NCBI RefSeq assembly: GCF_017968885.1 | Contig: NZ_CP072913.1 | Location: forward strand, 4,448,001 to 4,512,000 | Direction: 5' to 3' | Origin: Pseudomonas sp. Tri1 | GTDB lineage: Bacteria; Pseudomonadota; Gammaproteobacteria; Pseudomonadales; Pseudomonadaceae | DNA length: 64,000 bases | Part shown: positions 58,158 through 64,000 of the stretch, piece by piece | Numbering within the stretch: position 1 is the first letter of the stretch | Layout: every line of letters starts with the position of its first letter | The notes under the pieces: model-generated | What the model was told of the DNA's origin: nothing | Seen by the model: the letters and a program-made list of their open reading frames with translations, nothing else | Database searches by the model: none | Made by a program: the position numbers and the translations under genes

Positions 58158-60536
58158 TCACTTCCTTAACGTGGCGTTCAACCTGTTTTCGAGCGAGGTG
58201 AGGATGTTCTGCGTTGCGGTATTCACCTCATCGTCATTAAGAGTGCGCGATGGATGCTGCCAGGTCAAGCCGACTGCAAGGCTTTTTCTATGCGGATCAA
58301 TGCCTTTACCCTGATACACGTCAAATAGCCTGAGGTCCGTGAGCCATTCGCCTGCATTTTCACGGATTACGTCCAGTACAGCGCTGGAAGCAACGTCGCG
58401 GTCGGCCAGCAACGCCAGGTCACGCCGCACTTCAGGAAAGCGCGATAACTCCTGGAATTTCGGCATTTTCCCCAACGCCACTTCGGCCAGGACCAGCTCG
58501 AAGACGAACACCGGACGATCAAGGCCCAGGGTCTTCGACAGTTCAGGGTGAATCGCCCCCACATAACCGACTTCACGCCCTTCGCGCTCGATGCGCGCGG
58601 TCTGCCCCGGGTGCAGCGCCGGATGCTTGCCCGGTACGAATGTGAACGCGTCGAGTGCACCGGCAAAACCCAGCACCGCTTCGACGTCGGCCTTGACGTC
58701 GAAGAAATCGACGACATCACGACCTTGCGCCCAGCCTTCCGGCAAACGGCTGCCGCAAACAACACCGGCCAGCATCGGCTCTTGTTTCAAACCTTCCAAC
58801 TGACCAACGAAGCGCAGGCCGCTTTCGAACAGCCGCACGCGATCCTGCTGGCGGTTCAAGTTGTGCTGCAGCGACTTGACCAGACCTGGCCACAGGGACG
58901 AGCGCATGGCCGCCATGTCGTTGGAGATCGGGTTGGCCAGCAACAGCGGCTCGACACCGGGGTTGAACAGCTCGAACTGACGCGGATCGATGAAGCTGTA
59001 AGTGATCGCTTCCTGATACCCACGAGCCACCAGCAGGCGACGCAGTTCCGGCAGGTCGCTACGGGCTTCAGCCTTGGCCTGTGGGGCCAGGCGCGCTTGC
59101 GGGTAGCGAACCGGCAGGCGGTTGTAGCCGTACAGGCGGGCCAGTTCTTCGATCAGGTCGACTTCCAGGCTGATATCGAAGCGATGGCTTGGCACTTCGA
59201 CACGCCACTGCCCTGCCCCATCAGCGCTGATGTTCAGGCCGAGGGCGCTGAGCAGGCGCTCGACTTCGGCCGGGTCCATCTCCATTCCCAGCATTTGGGT
59301 AATGCGTTGGGCACGCAGGGTGACCGGCGCAATCTTGGGCAGGTGCTGTTCGCTGACGGTTTCGATGATCGGGCCAGCTTCGCCACCGGTGATTTCCAGC
59401 AGCAGGCCAGTAGCACGCTCCATGGCTTCACGGGCCAGTTGCCAGTCCACGCCACGCTCGTAACGGTGTGAGGCGTCAGTGTGCAGGCCATAGGAGCGAG
59501 CCTTACCAGCGACAGCGATCTGGTCGAAGAACGCGCTTTCCAGGAATACGTCGCGTGTCGTGGCGGACACACCACTGTGCTCGCCGCCCATCACGCCGGC
59601 AATCGCCAGGGCGCGGGAATGGTCGGCAATCACCAGCGTGTCACTGCGCAGGGTCACTTCCTGGCCGTCGAGCAGGACCAGCTTCTCACCCTCTTCGGCC
59701 ATGCGCACGCGGATGCCGCCGTTGATTTCGGCGAGATCGAACGCATGCAGCGGCTGACCCAGCTCCAGCATCACGTAGTTGGTGATGTCGACGGCAGCGT
59801 CGATGCTGCGCACGTCGGCGCGACGCAGGCGCTCGACCATCCACAGCGGCGTCGGCTTCGACAGGTCGACGTTACGGATCACGCGCCCCAGATAACGTGG
59901 GCACGCCGCTGGTGCCAGTACTTCAACCGAGCGCACTTCATCGTGCACAGCCGGCACACTCGCAACCACAGGACGCGTCACAGGGGCGGCATACAGCGCG
60001 CCGACTTCACGGGCCAGACCAGCCAGGGACAGGCAGTCGCCACGGTTCGGCGTCAGGTCGACCTCGATGCTCGCATCGTCCAGGCCCAGGTACTCACGGA
60101 TGTCCTGGCCCACCGGCGCGTCAGCTGGAAGCTCCATCAGGCCATCGTTGCCTTCGCCAATCTGCAGCTCGGCCTGGGAGCACAACATGCCGTTGGACTC
60201 GACGCCACGCAGCTTGGCTTTCTTGATCTTGAAGTCGCCCGGCAGTTCGGCACCGATCATGGCGAACGGGATCTTCAGGCCTGGGCGCACGTTCGGTGCG
60301 CCGCAGACGACCTGGAATGTTTCCGCACCATTGCTGACCTGGCACACTCGCAGCTTGTCAGCATCCGGGTGCTGTTCGGTGCTCAGCACCTCGCCCACGA
60401 CCACACCGCTGAATTCACCGGCGGCGGGGGTCACGCTATCGACCTCGAGGCCGGCCATCGACAGGCGAGCAACCAGCTCGTCCCGACTTACCTGCGGGCT
60501 TACCCAGCCGCGCAGCCATTGTTCACTGAATTTCAT
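58158..60536 (-). CDS. pheT: Phenylalanine--tRNA ligase beta subunit
   Basis: 792 residues with the expected order: N-terminal F-S-E-Q-W-L-R-G-W-V, an OB-type tRNA-binding domain near 40-150 (E-H-P-D-A-D-K-L-R-V-C-Q), a B3/B4 region with N-R-G-D-C-L-S and G-Q-P-L-H-A-F-D, B5 near 400-475, the catalytic-like core, and a C-terminal ferredoxin-fold anticodon domain (F-P-E-V-R-R-D-L-A-L). It forms the alpha2-beta2 enzyme with PheS, whose gene lies 35 bases upstream. Confidence 0.97.
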   Translation of the reverse strand: MKFSEQWLRGWVSPQVSRDELVARLSMAGLEVDSVTPAAGEFSGVVVGEVLSTEQHPDADKLRVCQVSNGAETFQVVCGAPNVRPGLKIPFAMIGAELPGDFKIKKAKLRGVESNGMLCSQAELQIGEGNDGLMELPADAPVGQDIREYLGLDDASIEVDLTPNRGDCLSLAGLAREVGALYAAPVTRPVVASVPAVHDEVRSVEVLAPAACPRYLGRVIRNVDLSKPTPLWMVERLRRADVRSIDAAVDITNYVMLELGQPLHAFDLAEINGGIRVRMAEEGEKLVLLDGQEVTLRSDTLVIADHSRALAIAGVMGGEHSGVSATTRDVFLESAFFDQIAVAGKARSYGLHTDASHRYERGVDWQLAREAMERATGLLLEITGGEAGPIIETVSEQHLPKIAPVTLRAQRITQMLGMEMDPAEVERLLSALGLNISADGAGQWRVEVPSHRFDISLEVDLIEELARLYGYNRLPVRYPQARLAPQAKAEARSDLPELRRLLVARGYQEAITYSFIDPRQFELFNPGVEPLLLANPISNDMAAMRSSLWPGLVKSLQHNLNRQQDRVRLFESGLRFVGQLEGLKQEPMLAGVVCGSRLPEGWAQGRDVVDFFDVKADVEAVLGFAGALDAFTFVPGKHPALHPGQTARIEREGREVGYVGAIHPELSKTLGLDRPVFVFELVLAEVALGKMPKFQELSRFPEVRRDLALLADRDVASSAVLDVIRENAGEWLTDLRLFDVYQGKGIDPHRKSLAVGLTWQHPSRTLNDDEVNTATQNILTSLENRLNATLRK

Positions 60537-60571
60537 CCTGCTCTCCCAATAGATTCGTTACGGACTGCGGC

Positions 60572-61638
<1,067 letters not shown>

Positions 61639-61697
61639 ATTTATGACGTTTAACACCTGGGCCCACAGAGGTGAGCCCCGGTGACTGTCGGGGGTAC

Positions 61698-62054
61698 TTA
61701 AGCCAAGGTGGCTTTAGCTTTCTCGACAATCGCAGCAAACGCCGCTTTTTCGTTCACTGCCAGATCAGCCAGAACCTTGCGGTCGATCTCGATGGACGCT
61801 TTTTTCAGGCCGGCAATGAAACGGCTGTAGGACAGACCGTTAACACGAGCACCAGCGTTGATACGAGCGATCCACAGAGCGCGGAACTGACGTTTTTTCT
61901 GACGACGGTCACGGTAGGCGTATTGGCCTGCCTTGATTACCGCTTGCTTGGCAACACGGAATACGCGGGAACGCGCGCCGTAGTAGCCTTTAGCAAGTTT
62001 CAGAATTTTCTTGTGACGCTTACGGGCAATGACGCCACGCTTTACACGAGCCAT
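61698..62054 (-). CDS. rplT: 50S ribosomal protein L20
   Basis: 118 residues, strongly basic, with [14 protein letters not shown] at the start, [11 protein letters not shown], then [17 protein letters not shown] and [10 protein letters not shown]. It binds 23S rRNA early in assembly and in enterobacteria also represses rpmI-rplT translation. It lies 30 bases after rpmI. Confidence 0.98.
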
Positions 62055-62084
62055 GAGTTACTTCCTCTATTCTTGATCCAAAAA

Positions 62085-62279
62085 TTAACGAAGGCGCAGC
62101 ATGCGCTCGACTTTTGCCACGTCAGACGGATGCAGCAAGCTGCTACCGCGCAGTTGACGCTTACGCTTGGTCGACATTTTGGTCAGGATGTGGCTCTTGA
62201 AAGCGTGCTTGTGCTTGATACCGTTAGCAGTTTTCAGAAACCGCTTAGCAGCACCACTTTTGGTTTTCATCTTTGGCAT
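62085..62279 (-). CDS. rpmI: 50S ribosomal protein L35
   Basis: 64 residues, [13 protein letters not shown] at the start and [15 protein letters not shown] later, the full length for L35. It lies between infC and rplT as in most gammaproteobacteria. Confidence 0.98.
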   Translation of the reverse strand: MPKMKTKSGAAKRFLKTANGIKHKHAFKSHILTKMSTKRKRQLRGSSLLHPSDVAKVERMLRLR

Positions 62280-62339
62280 GTTCGGATACTCCGCATTCAG
62301 TTGATAAACATAATCGCAAGGCCTGCCGTGCCCTGTTGA

Positions 62340-62891
62340 TTACTTCTTCTTTTTCGGGGCGATGACCATGATCAGCTGGCGTCCTTCCATCTTAGGATGC
62401 TGTTCGACCGAACCGTACTCGAGCAGGTCTTGTTCAACCCGCTTGAGGAGTTCCATCCCCAGCTCCTGGTGGGCCATCTCACGGCCGCGGAATCGCAAGG
62501 ATACCTTGGCCCTGTCCCCGTCACTCAGGAAACGTACCAGGTTGCGCAGTTTTACCTGGTAATCCCCTTCCTCCGTCCCTGGACGAAACTTGATTTCTTT
62601 TACCTGAATCTGCTTCTGGTTTTTCTTCGCCGCGGCAATCTGCTTCTTCTTTTCGAAGATCGACTTGCCGTAGTCCATCACCCGGCAAACCGGTGGGACT
62701 GCGTCTGCGGAAATTTCTACCAGATCAAGCTTGGCTTCTTCAGCAATACGAAGCGCTTCATCAATCGAGACGATGCCAATCTGCTCGCCGTCAGCGCCAA
62801 TTAACCGAACCTCGCGTGCCGAGATATTCTCGTTGATCGGGGCTTTCGGTGCAGCTCGTTTATCTTGTCTCATTTCACGCTTAATAATAAT
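62340..62891 (-). CDS. infC: Translation initiation factor IF-3 (ATT start)
   Basis: 183 residues if the start is the ATT at 62891. The minus strand reads GGAGTA-ATT-ATT-ATT-AAG-CGT-GAA-ATG, so GGAG lies just ahead of the ATT. The usual Pseudomonas IF-3 begins [12 protein letters not shown], and the frame matches exactly. The ATG at 62873 would remove six residues. Domains: N-terminal ([12 protein letters not shown]), linker, and C-terminal ([12 protein letters not shown]). AUU starts allow IF-3 to repress its own translation. The start overlaps the thrS stop by one base. Confidence 0.95.
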   Translation of the reverse strand: MIIKREMRQDKRAAPKAPINENISAREVRLIGADGEQIGIVSIDEALRIAEEAKLDLVEISADAVPPVCRVMDYGKSIFEKKKQIAAAKKNQKQIQVKEIKFRPGTEEGDYQVKLRNLVRFLSDGDRAKVSLRFRGREMAHQELGMELLKRVEQDLLEYGSVEQHPKMEGRQLIMVIAPKKKK

Positions 62892-64000
62892 TACTCCAAA
62901 TCTGGGCGACCACGCCGGGAAACCGCTTGCGCGAGAAACTCAGCGAATTCGGCGACGGGCATCGAGCCCAGGTCAGCACCTTCACGAGTACGCACAGCGA
63001 CAGTCTGCATCTCGACCTCCCGATCTCCAATAACCAAGAGAAAGGGAACCTTGAGCAAAGTATGCTCGCGGATTTTAAAGCCGATCTTTTCATTTCTCAA
63101 GTCGGACTTGGCACGAAATCCGCTTTGGTTGAGAGTTTTTTCGACTTCGGCGGCAAAATCTGCCTGTTTATCAGTGATATTCATGATCACTGCCTGGGTC
63201 GGTGCCAGCCACGCGGGGAACGCACCCTCGTAGTGTTCGATCAGGATCCCGACGAAACGCTCGAAGGAACCGAGGATCGCGCGGTGAAGCATGACCGGGT
63301 GCTTGCGGCTGTTGTCTTCGGACACGTATTCGGCGCCCAGACGGATCGGCAGGTTGAAATCGAGCTGCAAGGTACCACACTGCCACACACGGCCGAGGCA
63401 ATCTTTCAGCGAGAATTCAATTTTCGGACCGTAGAAGGCCCCCTCGCCCGGCTGCAGGTCGTACGCAAGGCCCGCGCTATCGAGGGCGGCGGCCAGGGCC
63501 GCTTCGGCGCGATCCCACAGCTCGTCCGAGCCGACGCGTTTTTCCGGACGAGTGGACAACTTCATTTCGACTTCGGTGAAGCCGAAGTCCCGATAGACGT
63601 CCATGGTCAGCTTGATGAAGGCGGCGGATTCGGCCTGCATCTGCTCTTCGGTGCAGAAAATATGTGCATCGTCCTGGGTAAACGCACGCACGCGCATGAT
63701 GCCGTGCAGCGCACCCGATGGCTCGTTACGGTGGCAGGCACCGAACTCGGCCAGGCGCATCGGCAACTCGCGGTAGCTTTTCAGGCCTTGGTTGAACACC
63801 TGCACATGGCAAGGGCAGTTCATTGGCTTGATGGCGTAGTCGCGGTTTTCCGACTGGGTGGTGAACATGTTGTCGGCGTAGTTGGCCCAGTGCCCGGATT
63901 TCTCCCACAGGCTGCGGTCCACCACTTGCGGCGTCTTGATCTCGAGGTAACCGTTTTCACGCTGGACCTGGCGCATGTACTGCTCCAGCACCTGGTACAG
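62891..64000 (-). CDS. thrS: Threonine--tRNA ligase, C-terminal part (cut by window edge)
   Basis: The frame is open past the right edge; at least 369 residues of the catalytic and anticodon-binding domains are seen. Motifs: [10 protein letters not shown] (zinc-binding Cys), [22 protein letters not shown], then [13 protein letters not shown] and P-A-W-L-A-P before the anticodon domain. Its TAA stop shares its last A with the infC ATT start. N-terminal editing domains lie outside the window. Confidence 0.97.
   Translation of the reverse strand: MYQVLEQYMRQVQRENGYLEIKTPQVVDRSLWEKSGHWANYADNMFTTQSENRDYAIKPMNCPCHVQVFNQGLKSYRELPMRLAEFGACHRNEPSGALHGIMRVRAFTQDDAHIFCTEEQMQAESAAFIKLTMDVYRDFGFTEVEMKLSTRPEKRVGSDELWDRAEAALAAALDSAGLAYDLQPGEGAFYGPKIEFSLKDCLGRVWQCGTLQLDFNLPIRLGAEYVSEDNSRKHPVMLHRAILGSFERFVGILIEHYEGAFPAWLAPTQAVIMNITDKQADFAAEVEKTLNQSGFRAKSDLRNEKIGFKIREHTLLKVPFLLVIGDREVEMQTVAVRTREGADLGSMPVAEFAEFLAQAVSRRGRPDLE

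Overview
The window looks like the chromosome of a fluorescens-group Pseudomonas. The right edge holds the conserved thrS-infC-rpmI-rplT-pheS-pheT-ihfA-merR block followed by tRNA-Pro(GGG), OprD-type porins occur, and REP-type inverted repeats with the typical 'gagcgagcctgctcgcg' core are present. All calls were made by reading the sequence; no database search was possible.

Layout. (1) 1-20,459: an O-polysaccharide (LPS) assembly and modification locus. It has a divergent ABC-2 exporter, with the ATPase on the minus strand fused to a polysaccharide pyruvyl transferase and the permease on the plus strand. Two large paralogous two-domain glycosyltransferases and a 2-oxoglutarate dioxygenase flank it. 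A plus-strand operon then carries a GT-C-like membrane protein, a polyprenyl-phosphate glycosyltransferase (GtrB-like), a methyltransferase, a GtrA-like protein, a sugar epimerase, a GMC/FAD oxidoreductase, wecB and a further glycosyltransferase. (2) 20,520-23,360: small genes, a repeat, a parD antitoxin remnant and a DKNYY-type protein. (3) 23,425-30,281: a catabolic unit (OprD porin, DapA-family lyase, MFS transporter, IclR regulator), a Zn alcohol dehydrogenase and an OprD remnant. (4) 30,538-35,979: a redox-gene patch of NADP/F420-type reductases and SDR proteins, partly duplicated, controlled by two divergent HxlR regulators. (5) 36,109-48,802: a LysR regulator, an MHS-family carboxylate transporter and a ten-gene operon. 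The operon encodes a two-subunit ThDP 2-oxoacid decarboxylase, acyl-CoA dehydrogenase, CaiB CoA-transferase, ETF beta/alpha, an itaconyl/mesaconyl-CoA-hydratase-like protein, a CitE-like lyase, a semialdehyde dehydrogenase and a frameshifted periplasmic binding protein. (6) 48,965-57,392: an 8.4-kb decayed phage-like island bounded by a 47-bp direct repeat of the tRNA-Pro 3' end. (7) 57,515-64,000: the conserved translation block.

The most interesting system is the operon in (5). Its enzymes can be placed in one line: a branched 2-oxo-dicarboxylate is decarboxylated, oxidised, activated as a CoA ester, desaturated, hydrated and cleaved. This is the itaconate/methylsuccinate lower pathway with an added decarboxylation/oxidation front end. 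The second is the LPS locus, with its Wzt-pyruvyltransferase fusion, a peptide motif shared with a glycosyltransferase, and an oxidoreductase pair packed with a lipid-linked-sugar module. Many small frameshifts cluster between 48 and 57.3 kb, so either the island is decaying or the assembly there has indel errors.
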